Source: Symbiodinium natans (Eukaryota > Sar > Dinophyceae > Suessiales > Symbiodiniaceae). Taken from it: a DNA stretch of 64,000 nucleotides. The DNA lies in NCBI GenBank assembly GCA_905221605.1, contig CAJNDS010002480.1, positions 83,501 through 147,500 of the forward strand, given 5' to 3'. The position numbers and the translations under genes are program-made. Shown piece after piece: positions 21,061 to 31,587 of this stretch (position 1 is the stretch's first letter; each line of letters begins with the position of its first letter). The notes under the pieces were generated by a model that was not told the origin of the DNA, did not search any database, and saw nothing but the letters and a program-made list of their open reading frames with translations.

Positions 21061-21929
21061 TCTTGTTCTCCATTCCACAATCCGTTGCATAACTGAAAGG
21101 TTCCTAAACCAGCTTCAGAAACACTGCCCTTTCCGAACCCCTTCTTAAGACTTTCTTCTTCAACTCTAAACCATCCCCCTGAACACCCCCCCACCCCACC
21201 CCCCCACCCCCCCTACTACATACTGGGGTGGAGGAGCGGAGTGGGTAACTAATCAGAAATCGACACCCACCTTGAACCTTAAACCCTAAACCAAAATTTC
21301 AAAACCCGAAGCCCTACGTCGTCTGCAGTTCGTGTGGTTTCGGTTGTGTTAGAGTTGATTCTGGACTGGGTTTAGGGTTTGGGGTTTTGGGTTAGTGTTC
21401 TACCGTATTTTGTGAAAGTGGGGTTTCTTGCTCAGAAGTGTTCCCGAAATCGGACTTCCTGCCGAAACCCTAAACCCTAAACGTAGCGTTTGGGACGTGA
21501 AATTGGAGGTTGCGAACCGAATTCCTCAACCGAGTGCAGGTTTTAGGGTTGAGGGTTGAGAGTTTAAGGTCTTCAAACCCTGAACCCTGAACCCTGAACC
21601 CTGAACCCTGAACCCTGAACCCTGAACCCTAAACCCTAAACCCTAACCCTAAACCCTAAACCCTAAACCCTCCCTATTAGGGGCCCAGGCAAAACGTCGA
21701 GGGCACCAGCGGCTGCGTTGCGGCTGCTTTGCCCTGCGCCAGACATTCGGGTTCAGGATTGGGGGATGAGAGGGTTTAAGGTTTAGGGTTTAGGGTTTAG
21801 GGTTTAGGGTTTAGGATGTGTGGATAACTTTCATAACAGAAGATCATAAGAAAGCCGTGCAATGCAATGCTTAGACTAAAGAAGTTCTGGTTTCTGGAGA
21901 CCTATAACCTGATGCATATTATTCTCTGC

Positions 21930-22115
21930 TCATAAGGACTGATACGAATGTTCCGGAGATTCCAAAGATGAATCCAGACAATAAAACAATATTCCTAAGC
22001 CTTTACAATTACAATTTTTCACGCGTGAAAGAAAAGGTACGGGCCAGTGAACACAAAAAGACTTTATGGTTGGCCCGTTATAATTGACATGTCTTGGGGC
22101 AATACAATAAACCAC
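21930..22115 (-). CDS. 61-codon open frame, unknown
   Basis: Starts with ATG (MVYCIAPRHVNYNGPTIK) and ends at TGA. It lies in an AT-richer island of about 330 bp, one of the longer array-free stretches. The cysteine-containing composition matches nothing I recognise. Confidence 0.22.
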   Translation of the reverse strand: MVYCIAPRHVNYNGPTIKSFCVHWPVPFLSRVKNCNCKGLGILFYCLDSSLESPEHSYQSL

Positions 22116-22129
22116 ACAGAATCTTGATT

Positions 22130-22450
22130 TGTCAAATCCACAACCCTAGCCCCTAAACCCCACCCGCCGCGTAAAAAAAAGACTAATGCAGAACCATCTC
22201 ATGGGGATTTGAGGGTTCCGGGTTCAGGGTTTACGGCTTAGGGTTTAGGGCAACAGGTTGCAACCGCAAACCATAAACCCTTTCGGGGTAGTGATTGTCA
22301 ATTTCAGGGCACTGCCTTGAACCCTCAAAAGAAGGTCTGTTTACCCGCCCAAAACGGGAACTGTGAGCAAGAATGTCTGGTTCAGGGCTTATAATTATAG
22401 GGCTCAGGAGTGGAGGAGTGGATAGTTCACAAATCCGTTAATTCGAAAAA
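22130..22450. other. Unique stretch with scattered heptamers
   Basis: No clean array, repeat copy or splice-bounded frame was seen. Confidence 0.4.
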
Positions 22451-23217
22451 ATCCCGAAACCCTAAACCCTAAACCCTAAACCCTAAACCCTAAACCCTAA
22501 ACCCTAAACCCTAAACCCGAACCCTGCAGTCCCCTGAGCTTGCTTGCTTGACCCCCAGCCTCAGAATCGCCCTCAGCGGATGAAGACGAAGCAGCTGCCT
22601 CTTCGGACGTCGTGTCCTCCGCCTGCCTCAAGGCGTTGAGGGAACTTGGGGAACCCTAAACCCTAAACCCTAAACCCTAAACCCTAAACCCTAAACCCTG
22701 AACCCTGAACCCTTAAATCATTCTATCCCCTAAACCCCACAACGACCGAAGCTCCAGGGCAAAAGGTTGTACGACGGTCTCCGAACCTCCCTAAACCCTA
22801 AACCCTCGGGAGGTGAGAGGGGCTGGACTTCGAAGGGGTTGAAGCTGGAGTATGTGAGCGGGTGTGAACCCTAAACCCTAAGTAAACTTAAAGGGCCCTG
22901 GAACAGAGGGGGGGGGGGGGAGCGGGGCAGAAATGTGAAGCCCAAAAGCCAGACCCTATGTAAAGCAGATTTCTAGCACCCCTGAAGGGACACCCTATAT
23001 ATACCCCTCACCGATATTCATACCGAACCATTTCTACATTCAGCCAACTAAACCCTAAACCCTAAACCCTAAACACTAAACCCTTCCAAACTTCAAGAAC
23101 CGTAAGCCAGAAGTGCGAACGTTTAGGGTTAAGCCTCTTAGGGTGTAGGGTCTAGGCAGGCCCAAGGAGCTCTTTGTTGCAGGCCCCACGCTACAAACCC
23201 GCTACCCCAAAGTTTGG

Positions 23218-23680
23218 CCCTAAACCCTAAACCCTAAACCCTAAACTCTAAACCCTAAACCCTAAACCCTAAACCCTAAACCCTAAACCCTAAACCCTAA
23301 ACCGATGAGGCGGCACTTTTTCTTCCTGCAGGAGGGCCACCCTTACTCTACCAACTAAAGCTAAGGCCAGGCTTCGGGCTTCAGGGCGAGGATTTAGGGT
23401 TTAGGGTTTAGGGTTTAGGGTTTAGGGTTTAGGGTTTAGGGTTTAGGGTTTAGGGACATCAGTAGGGGAGTGCTCTGCAGATGTCGCATCCAAAACACGA
23501 GAAGCCGGCCTAGCTTGGCACCAGCGCGTCCCGAGAACGGGCTGCAACCAGGAGGTTGCTCTCCTCGGGGCTTGGAAGAACTTTAGGGTGTATGGCCAAG
23601 GGTTTCGGGTTTTTAGGGTTTAGGGTTTAGGGTTTAGGGTTTAGGGTTTAGGGTTTAGGGTTTAGGGTTTAGGTCTTAGG
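23218..23680. repeat. Three arrays of both orientations around two islands
   Basis: CCCTAAA at 23218-23302, TTTAGGG at 23394-23456 and TTTAGGG at 23613-23672. The islands between are 90-155 bp. Confidence 0.92.
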
Positions 23681-24067
23681 GCCCAAAGCCCTAAACCGCC
23701 ACCTTCCAGAGCTTCTTCAATTTTTTCTGACCAAAAAGAGAAAAAGCCTCAACCCTAGGCCCTCCCTAAGCTAAACCCTAAACCCTAAACCCCAAAACCC
23801 TAAACCCTACTCAGCCCCTGAGCTGGTCAAGCCTTGAAACTTAGTTGCTGAGTTCATCAGCCCCCCAAAAAGAGAGCACACTCTCAGTTCTATAGGAGAT
23901 TACCCTAAACCCCAAACCCTAAACCCTAAACCCTAAACCCCAACAAGTGTAAAGTGTGCCCACTCAGCTACTGAGGAAACAAGAGCTCAGAGGGGGGGGG
24001 GGGGGCTCCCGACACCGCACAATAAGATTCCGGCAGGTTAGCTTTTGTGGGATGTAAAGGTTTTATG

Positions 24068-24195
24068 AAGGGTTTAGGGTTTAGGGTTTAGGGCTTAGGG
24101 TTAGTGAGGGTTTAGGGCTTAGGGCTTAGGGCTTAGGGCTTAGGGCTTAGGGCTTAGGGCTTAGGGCTTAGGGCTTAGGGCTTAGGGCTTAGGGT
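24068..24195 (+). repeat. CTTAGGG variant array
   Basis: Three TTTAGGG units are followed by about eleven CTTAGGG units. Similar CTTAGGG blocks occur near 18704, 41700 and 43397. Confidence 0.93.
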
Positions 24196-24252
24196 GGATC
24201 ATCTGAAGAGTTTTGGCAGCAGCGGAGTGCAAACATGGGAGAAGCACAGCTT

Positions 24253-24300
24253 GGGATGTTCCCCCCTATATTATAACAGACCTTGATAGGGATTATAGTA
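24253..24300 (+). mobile_element. Half of a family F inverted-repeat element cut by an array
   Basis: Begins GGGATGTTCCCCCCTATA like the left end of the complete copy at 37150-37248, and follows the reverse complement of the right half of 28206-28302 as far as GGATTATAGTA. At that point a TTTAGGG array begins and the other half is missing. Confidence 0.6.
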
Positions 24301-24429
24301 GGGTTTAGGGTTTAGGGCTTAGGGTTTAGGGTTTAGGGCTTAGGGTTTAGGGTTTAGGGTTTAGAGCTTAGGGTTTTGGGGTTTAGGGTTTTACGGCTTG
24401 GGGTTTGGGATTTAGGGGTCAGGGCTAAC

Positions 24430-24900
24430 GGTTAGGGGGTCAAGGGTCAGGGAATTGGGGGCTGGGGGTTTGGGATCAGGGGTTTTGGGTGCGGGGTTTC
24501 ATGTTTGGCACTGGGCTCACGGAGTTAGATTTGGGCTTAGAGCACCCTCAGCCCGCACAGCAGCATGGAGACGCTGCGTCCTCAGAGCACGATCGGCGGC
24601 ATAATCTATGAGGCACTTTGGCACCAGGGGCGATGCCCTCAGGCCTGGGCGACGAGGAGCGAAGTGTTCGGGATGTGGGCTTTGGGTTGTTGGAGAGAAC
24701 GCTAAGCCCTATACCTAGACCCTAAACCCTAAAGCCTAAAATCCTAAACCCTAAATAAACCCTACTAGAGTCTTAGCCGTGTTCCAGGCAGGGGGTTTAG
24801 GCTTGAGGCTTGGGGTCTAGGGCCGTATATAAACAGACGCCCTGCAGAACCATCCTGCTCCACAAGCTGCTATGCTCATTACCCTAAGTTGCGAAACCCT
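24430..24900. other. G-rich degenerate tract and unique island
   Basis: A heavily decayed TTTAGGG-like tract to about 24535, then unique GC-rich sequence without a supportable gene. Confidence 0.4.
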
Positions 24901-25195
24901 GAATCCTGAACCCTGAACCCAAACCCTAAACCCTAAACCCTGCAGAGCCAAAGCCTGAACCCTCATCCTGCATTGCTCGACCTAAACCCTAACTTGGGAA
25001 CGGCCCGACCTAGACTCCCGCCTCTTGCGCAGGCCTCGCCGGACCCTAAGCCCTGAACCCTCAGGTGCTTTAGGGTTCAGGGTTCAGGGTTTAGGGTTTA
25101 GGGTTTAGGGGTTAGCAGGGTCTCGGGCGTCCCTTGGAACGACAAAAGCATGTTCAAGCCTCATGGTGGGTATTTTGATTTTTTTTGTCTGGGCG

Positions 25196-25197
<2 letters not shown>

Positions 25198-25227
<30 letters not shown>
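25198..25227 (+). repeat. Poly-G run
   Basis: Some 28 or more consecutive G residues. Confidence 0.95.
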
Positions 25228-25228
<1 letters not shown>

Positions 25229-25849
25229 GGGAAGTCGAAGCCTTAAACTGAAGCTCTAAGGCATTCTAAGGACTCTTACGATAGGGGTTTGGGTGTTGAG
25301 GGTTTCAGCCTGAACCCAAAACCCGAAACCCTAAACCTTATGGTTTGGGGTCTGTTGATGCTTTGAAATCACTTAGGCCAATGTTGCCGCCTCAGCTGAG
25401 TCCAAAATTTAGAACCCCCCTTGAGAGGATCCAGGCGCATTTATGCGAAGGGATGCGTGGTCCCCGTGTCTGCTATGATCACTTGCTAAATCCTAAACCC
25501 TAAACCCTAAACAGCCAAACAGCCAAACAAAGAGCACCTCAACCTCTCCTGCGCCTGGGGCCCCAGCGCGTAACGCACAGCCAAACTCTGCTCGTGTCCG
25601 GGCCCAAGGATTGCACCTTCCAGAAGCCAGATGCCTGCGCGGTTTAGGGTTTAGGGTTTAGGGTTTAGGGTTTAGGGTTTAGGGTTTAGGATTTAGGGGA
25701 TATACTTGGAAGTCCTTTTGACTTAGTAAGTCTATTTGGAATCCCTAGCAACTCTGTTGTCATCCCGCGGAACTGAACTTACTAATCCTGGATGCTAAAT
25801 CAAAAGGGCTTCCAAGTAATCATGGGTTCCCATTGCCATTCCGCTAAAC

Positions 25850-25970
25850 CAACCCTAAACCCTAAACCCTGAACCCTAAACCCTAAACCCTAAACCCTAA
25901 ACCCTAAACCCTAAACCCTAAACCCTAAACCCTAAACCCTAAACCCTAAACCCTAAACCCTAAACCCTTC
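25850..25970 (-). repeat. CCCTAAA telomeric array
   Basis: Seventeen or so units, nearly perfect. It ends CCCTTCAG, directly joining the open frame at 25967. Confidence 0.97.
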
Positions 25971-26337
25971 AGAACATCATTCCACTTCAAGGCCAGGTAG
26001 CTGGTCTTGTTAAAGCCCCCCCAATCTCTAACCTTGGCTACCCCAAACCCAAACACAGAAAGCCTGGGCCCCCCAAAGGTGCCTTCCGCCGACTCAGACA
26101 GCGGCTGTTCTTAAAGCTAGTTGGGCACACTTTTTGTTGTCACGCGGGTTGCTTCCGCTTCTTCCTTGCCCTGGCCTGTTCTGACTTCTCAGAGTTTTTC
26201 ACCCATGTCCAGCACATGTACCATGCCTGTAGCATGGATCGTTTCCTTGCCGAAAATGTGCTGATCGTATCCTTGCTCACATCGAGCTCTTCCCGTGGCT
26301 GCTCCGGGTTGTAGGATGCGCTGGTGGAGGCCCTGAG
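25967..26337 (+). CDS. Longest ordinary open island; candidate exons
   Basis: From the array edge an open frame runs 115 codons to TAG at 26312-26314. Segments: LQNIIPLQGQVAGLVKAPP, a basic proline-rich part, RLRQRLFLKLVGHTF, a cysteine-rich part, and FFTHVQHMYHACSMDRFLAE. A GTATCC at 26267 and TTGTAG at 26314 could define a 48-base intron that removes the stop; the next 23 bases (DALVEAL) are in phase and end at GTATGT. The start is not ATG, so it is an internal or 3' part. No family is recognised. A family D repeat follows at 26460. Confidence 0.42.
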
Positions 26338-26459
26338 GTATGTTCATATCGAGTACAAAGGCTCATTCGCTTTTGCAAGCAAATAAGTAAAAGAATACTG
26401 CAAAGCATGGGAATACAGTGCGAGGTACTGGCCATTGAAAGTCTTGCCTGCTCCAAGAC

Positions 26460-26710
26460 GGATAATCTTATTCCCCATTTTTCACCCCTGTACCTTTGTA
26501 TAGTCCCTATATACCCAAGTAACCCCAACGTAGCCACTGCGGTCTCTTATAAGGCCCTATTATAGACTCTACAACCCTAACTCCCAAAACCATAAAATAC
26601 CCTGTACTAACAGGCCCTGCACCCTGAAAACAAAGAGGAGCCTTAAACGCCCTCAAGAAAAGCCTAAAGGCCCTAAAGCCCTACAAGCCCAAAAAATGCC
26701 CTAGAAGCGG
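26460..26710 (+). repeat. Family D copy followed by degenerate CCCTA-rich tract
   Basis: AATCTTATTCCCC and CTATATACCCAAGTAACCCC match the copies at 12.7 and 53.5 kb. After about 26560 the sequence is a decayed CCCTAAA-like tract of roughly 9-base period. Confidence 0.5.
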
Positions 26711-27416
26711 AATGTAGGGAAAGATTACTCATAGTATTTCCTCCGGGATGAAGCATGCGGACCTTCATGTGGTCGATCAACTTAAAATCAGCTTCGGTGG
26801 TGGGTGCGATTTGCACACCAGAGGCAGAGGGGCTTTCAAATGAGCACCGTGGGCTTGGGAGTTGGGGTTTAGGGATGTAGGGTTTGGGGTTTAGGGTTTT
26901 GGGGTTTAGGGTTTTGGGGTTTAGGGTTTGGGGTTCAGGGCTTGGGGTTTACGGGGTTTTGGGACACGGACTTGAGGGTGTAGAGTTGATGGTCGCAGAA
27001 CTCCGGGCCCTAGACCCCATCAAACCCTGCCCCTTTCTGGCGGGGGGTAACCTGTTTAAGGTTTAGGATACTGTACACACGGCACAAACACCCTAAGAAG
27101 ACCCTTCTTGTCATTCAACCCCAAACCCTAAACCCCAACCCCCAAACCCCAAACTTCATCCCAAGAACCCGAAACTCTAAACCATAAACCCCACACCCTT
27201 GAACCCCTAAGCCCTAATGGAGCCCCTCCTCTGAACCTTCGAACCCTAAACCCTCAACCCTCAACCCTAAACCCTAAACCCTCAACCCTCAACCCTAAAC
27301 CCTAAACCCAAATCCCTGAAAGTTAAACACCGCTCCACGTCGTCGCGGCGCCGCGCCTCATGCAGCACTAGCCTGGCAACATTCACTTGGAGGTTCATGA
27401 TGCTTATTAACTGTCA

Positions 27417-27563
27417 TGGTTTAGGGTTTAGGGTTTAGGGTTCAGGGTTCAGGGTTCAGGGTTCAGGGTTCAGGGTTCAGGGTTCAGGGTTCAGGGTTTA
27501 GGGTTTAGGGTCTAAGGTGTAGGGTTTAGGGTTTAGGTTTAGGGTTTAGGTTTAGGGTTTAGG
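27417..27563 (+). repeat. TTTAGGG/TTCAGGG array inside family G
   Basis: TTTAGGG units surround eight TTCAGGG units. The compact copies at 53.7 and 56.7 kb have no array at the corresponding position. Confidence 0.9.
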
Positions 27564-27626
27564 ATTACAACAACTGTACTTGTAAGTGTACTTATCACCA
27601 TATTAGGGCAATTAAGGGGCATACAA

Positions 27627-27917
27627 GTGGGGGTAAAAGTACACTTGGGGCTGTATAACAACCCCGATGGAAACCTGCTGGTCCCCAAAAATGTTATCGT
27701 TTTTGTTTACTCCTTATCGTTTTACAGTGTATGCGCACAAAACACAGTATTGTTGGCTAGAATTCTTATCGTTTTACAGCGGTTGCTTATAAAAGGAAAT
27801 GCTTCGGAGCACTTGGTTTCCACCAGGCCCCCAGAGACACCACAAGACCAGAGTCACCACAGGGCACACATCTTCAACCCTGGAATGGTCCAGGTCCTTC
27901 AACAGATCCCATCGTGA
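27627..27917 (+). CDS. Open frame inside family G, unknown
   Basis: Ninety-six codons (beginning MGVKVHLGLYNNPDGNLL) with no ATG start and no recognisable transposase motif. It covers several of the repeated TATCGTTTT motifs, so it may be chance. Confidence 0.18.
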   Translation: MGVKVHLGLYNNPDGNLLVPKNVIVFVYSLSFYSVCAQNTVLLARILIVLQRLLIKGNASEHLVSTRPPETPQDQSHHRAHIFNPGMVQVLQQIPS

Positions 27918-28070
27918 ACAAACAGTTATCGTTCTGGTTATCGTTTTGATATCGTTTTTGACCTAAAGAACTCGGGGTGTGAGGGTGTAAGGGCTGTTAG
28001 GCGTGTAAGGGGCCACACAACAAAAACCCTGCAGAAAGTTATCGTTTTATTTTACTCCTTATCGTTTTAC
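27691..28070 (+). repeat. Cluster of TATCGTTTT motifs
   Basis: The motif occurs near 27694, 27714, 27766, 27926, 27939, 27950, 28040 and 28060, all on the plus strand. Two pairs are nested in a direct repeat of about 38 bp (27689-27726 and 28036-28072, both with TTTACTCCTTATCGTTTTAC). They may be transposase-binding or other protein sites. Confidence 0.7.
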
Positions 28071-28205
28071 AAGCTCAACGATACTCGGGCGCACTCCTTT
28101 CTAAACCGCAAGCCGCGGGGTTATTATACAACCCCACTTATGTTTGGCTAATAAGTACCATGAACCTCCACGCACAGGGTGTCACTATAGGGTTCTTAAG
28201 GGAGG

Positions 28206-28302
28206 GGGGACCCAACCCTTATACCAACAGTTCTTAATAGGGAGAATGCTCGGCGGGGTACTATAATCCCTATTAAGGACTGTTAGTATAAGGGGGAACA
28301 CC
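28206..28302 (+). mobile_element. Family F inverted-repeat element, complete copy
   Basis: About 97 bp. The right arm (ATTAAGGACTGTTAGTATAA) is the inverse of the left arm (TTATACCAACAGTTCTTAAT) with few mismatches. A poly-C run adjoins the right end. Confidence 0.65.
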
Positions 28303-28520
28303 CCCCCCCCCCCCCAGTTTAGGGTCCGAGGGTTCAAGGTTTAGGGCTAAGGGTGAAGGGTTGGGTTTGAGGCTTGGGGCTTAGGGTTCTAGGTTTCACT
28401 ATTTTCTTAAGAACCCCCCCCCCCCCCCCCCGCCCTCCAAAAAAAAACAAAACAAGTATTCGTCCTTATCAGGATGATATATTTATATATTTATATATTA
28501 TATACTATATGTGTATATAT
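28300..28520. repeat. Poly-C runs and AT microsatellite
   Basis: Poly-C runs at about 28301-28316 and 28414-28431, with a short TATA-rich repeat at 28478-28520. A decayed heptamer tract lies between the C runs. Confidence 0.85.
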
Positions 28521-28734
28521 AGGGTTGTCATCTTTTGCTTGCTTTGGTTCTCAATCGGGTCACCTTTCTTTCTATTGAACTTTATAGACCAACAAAGTTC
28601 TAACAACTTGCAAGACACCCTGAACCAATAAAACCTTGAACCCGTGGACCCCAACCAACCCCCAAACTGGCCCTAAACAAAAAACCCTAACCCCCTAAAG
28701 CAAACCCTAAAACCGGAAAACCGAATGCCCTAAA

Positions 28735-29155
28735 ACCCTAAAACCCCAAAACCCTAAACCCTGAAACCCCTAGACCCTAAACCCTAAACCCTCCTTAACC
28801 CCAAAACCCAAAACCCTAAACCCTCCTTAACCCCAAAACCCCAAACCCTAAACCCTCCTTAACCCCAAAACCCCAAACCCTAAACCCTCCTTAACCCCAC
28901 AACCCTAAACCCTCCTTAACCCCAAATCCGAAACCCTAAACCCTCCTTAACCCCAAAACCCTAAACCCTAAACCCTCCTTAACCCCACAACCCCAAACCC
29001 TCCCTAACCCCAAAACCCCAAACCCTAAACCCTCCCTAACCCCAAAACCCAAAACCCTAAACCCTCCTTAACCCCACAACCCTAAACCCTCCTTAACCCC
29101 AAAACCCTACACCCTCCTTAACCCCAAACCCCAAAACCCTAAACCCTGGCCTGGG
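28735..29155 (-). repeat. 32-bp minisatellite derived from CCCTAAA
   Basis: CTCCTTAACC recurs at 28791, 28823, 28855, 28887, 28912, 28943 and 28975, mostly 32 bases apart, with CCCTAAA and CCCCAAA-type units between. The one short step (25) is exactly one heptamer less. It continues with CTCCCTAACC variants to about 29130. Confidence 0.85.
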
Positions 29156-29249
29156 CCCTGATTCGTCCAGCTCGAAGCTCAGCGTGCTCGCTGCCCGGTC
29201 CAAGCTGTGGCGGGCCTTGCACTGCTTTGGCGAAAGCCCCAAAGAGGGT

Positions 29250-29480
29250 TCAGGGAGTAGAGTTTAGGGTTTAGGGTTTAGGGTTTAGGGTTTAGGGTGT
29301 AGGGTGTAGGGTTTAGGGTTTAGGGTTTAGGGTTTAGGGGTTAGGGGTTAGGGGTTAGGGGTTAGGGGTTTAGGGTTTAAGGTTTTAGAGGTTTAGGGGT
29401 TTGGGGGTTTGGGGGTCTAGGGGTCTAGGGGTTTAGGGAAGTTTAGGGGTTTAGGGGTTTAGGGTTTGGTTAAGGGTTAG
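29250..29480 (+). repeat. TTTAGGG array with GGGGTTA and TTTAGGGG blocks
   Basis: TTTAGGG units, then about four GGGGTTA units near 29340-29368, then octamer TTTAGGGG/TTTGGGGG forms. Confidence 0.9.
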
Positions 29481-29659
29481 GAGTTTTTGGGTTTTGAGGC
29501 TTCAATTTAGGGTTGGGGTGTTTTCGGGTTTGGGGTTTAGGGTCCACAGTTTCGGGGTTGCAGGTTTCAATTTAGGGTTTAAGATTTAGGTTCGTTCAGG
29601 GTTCAGGGTTCAGGGTTCAGGGTTTAGGGTTTAGGGTTTAGGGTTTAGGGTTTAGGGTT

Positions 29660-30112
29660 TAGGGGTTTGGGATAGCGTGGAACGAGGACTGCCCCAATAC
29701 GTGGCTGCAAGTCAGCCGCTCAGTCGCTGATATCATCGAGTTGGGGGAGCCCTCAATTTGCTGAAGCCTCCTTTCGGTACCTTCGGGAGGAGCATCGTTT
29801 GGCCAATCTGTCATCTGTAACACAGAAACTGACAGAAGTGGAGCCAAAAAAGGCATTTGACAATCCATCCCGAAGGCGGAGTGGAAAACACGAGGCATCG
29901 AATCAGGATTCATCTTGTCAGCAATGCATTCTTTCAAGGAAACCCCAAACCCCAAACCCCAAACCCTAAACCCTAAACCCTACACCCTCAAATTTCTTGG
30001 AAAGAAGCAAGTCGGGCCTTGGCTGGGAATGGGGGCAGAAGTGCTTACGAATGCCATCAGCGCTCATGCCGTGCCATTCTTCCAATGCAAGGCTCGTAGA
30101 AGACTGGACGGG
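29660..30112 (-). CDS. Two-exon candidate gene with a 55-base telomeric intron
   Basis: On the minus strand exon 1 (30112-29986) follows AAACAG and holds 42 codons plus one base (including SLALEEWHGMSADGIRKHFC). The candidate intron 29985-29931 starts GTGTAGGGTTTAGGG and ends CTTGAAAG. Exon 2 (29930 on) continues in phase (CIADKMNPDSMPRVFHSAFG) for about 90 codons to a TAA at the next array. The intron is essentially one telomeric array. No family is recognised. A plus-strand frame across exon 1 is also open but less protein-like. Confidence 0.4.
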
Positions 30113-30179
30113 CTGTTTAGGGTTTAGGGTTTAGGGTTTAGGGTTTAGGGTTTAGGGTTTAGGGCTAAGGGTTTAGGGA

Positions 30180-30470
30180 TTGGGGTTTGGGGTTTGGGGT
30201 TTAGGGCATGCAGAAGTTTCAAAACCCTGGTACTCCCCGTGAAAGAGTGGTCGTTTTCGACATGAACCGGGGATCCAAAACTTCTGGAGAGACTCATTGC
30301 GAAGGATCAAGTTAAATTAGAGCTGCTTCAGGCCCTGACACCCTTTAAACCCTAAACCCCAAACCGCAAGCTTGGGGAAGGACTGTCTAGGCAAACCGTG
30401 GTTCTTAGGTGGACACTGGGAGACCTGCGAAAAGCTTCCTGAACATCCTCAACCATGGGCCCCAAAGCGA
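30180..30470. other. Unique stretch, no gene supported
   Basis: Short TTTGGGG run at its left, then unique DNA with no splice-bounded frame noticed. Confidence 0.4.
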
Positions 30471-30474
30471 TTTA

Positions 30475-30800
30475 GGGTTTAAGGTTTGGGTTTAGGGTTT
30501 AGGGTTTAGGGTTTAGGGTTTAGGGTTCAGGGTTTAGGGTTTAGGGCTAGGGTTTAGGGTTTAGGGTTTAGGGTTTAGGGCTAGGGTTTAGGATCCTAGA
30601 CGAGCCCCCCTACATTGGAATGGTCTCACCAAGCTCGGCGCGTTGACTCCCAACCAAAACTTGGAAATCCTCGAGAGAGCAGGGGCTTGGGGGTTAGGGG
30701 TTTGGGGGTTAGGGTTTAGGGTTTAGGGTTTAGGGTTTAGGGTTTAGGGTTTAGGGTTTAGGGTTCAGGGTTTAAGGTTTAGGGTTAAGGGTTCAGGAGA
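30475..30800 (+). repeat. TTTAGGG arrays with local duplications
   Basis: Two arrays (30480-30595 and 30690-30795) flank a short island. Motifs such as GGGGGTTAGGGG and GAGAGCAGG recur, and GATTTCGGCTAGG recurs at about 30827 and 31098, showing small local duplications. Confidence 0.85.
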
Positions 30801-31587
30801 GAGCAGGAATGTGGGATTTGATTTCGGCTAGGTTGCCCGGGCTTGGGGGTTAGGGGCTCAGGGTTTAGCTTACTGCTGGTTCGTCAGGAATGGGGGAATG
30901 AGGTACCCTATACAATCCCTTAAAGGGCATTTTATAGGGGATATGGGGGGACCTCACTCCTTCACTCCCTACTAACCAACAATAAGTTTGGGGCTCAGGG
31001 TTTAGTAGGGGCTGAGGATCCGCGACCTCAGATTTTAGGGTTTAGGGTTTAGGGTTTCCGAGTTCCTGGCTTCATTCTTTATGACCCCTAAAGGGGTTTG
31101 GGAGTGGATTTCGGCTAGGCTGCCCTGAAACCTAAGATAAAAAAAGGAGTGCCCCGTTTTTGCTTAAAGGGCTTTATAAGGGAACCTAAATCTCCCCAAA
31201 AAGGGGAATGCTGATTGCGAGTTGCGGGCTTCGTTCTTTATACCTTAAATCCAACCCCGGACCCTAAACCCAGAACCTTAAACCCTAAACCCTGAGCCCT
31301 AAACCCTGAACACTAAACCCAGAACCCTGAACCCTAAACGTGTCCAGGGCACAAGGGGTGAACAAAGGTGTCGGTTCCCAGGTTTTCCGTATCGTGCTTC
31401 GACTCGGTTTAAGGTTCAGGGTTTAGGGTTTAGGGTTAGGTTTAGGGTTTAGGGTCACTAATCTTTCTGGTTCTTGGTAGGGAATGAGGGAATCCGGTGC
31501 TCTATATCCCCCTACATATACCTTTTTTAAGAAAGCATATATTCCATGCTAGTAGCTGGCAGACAATTTGTGGGGCTTTTGGGGTTG

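Larger units (their letters stand above)
27396..28172 (+). mobile_element. Family G element with inverted ends and an internal telomeric array
   Basis: The left end CTTGGAGGTTCATGATGC is inverted at the right end (GTACCATGAACCTCCACG). The same ends bound a compact 140-bp copy at 56701-56840. Inside are a TTTAGGG/TTCAGGG array (27417-27563), a segment matching 53704-53790 in reverse complement (ACCATATTAGGGCA), an inverted pair (27643-27665 with 28117-28143) and eight TATCGTTTT-type motifs. About 777 bp; it encodes no recognisable transposase, so it is probably non-autonomous or a composite. Confidence 0.5.
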
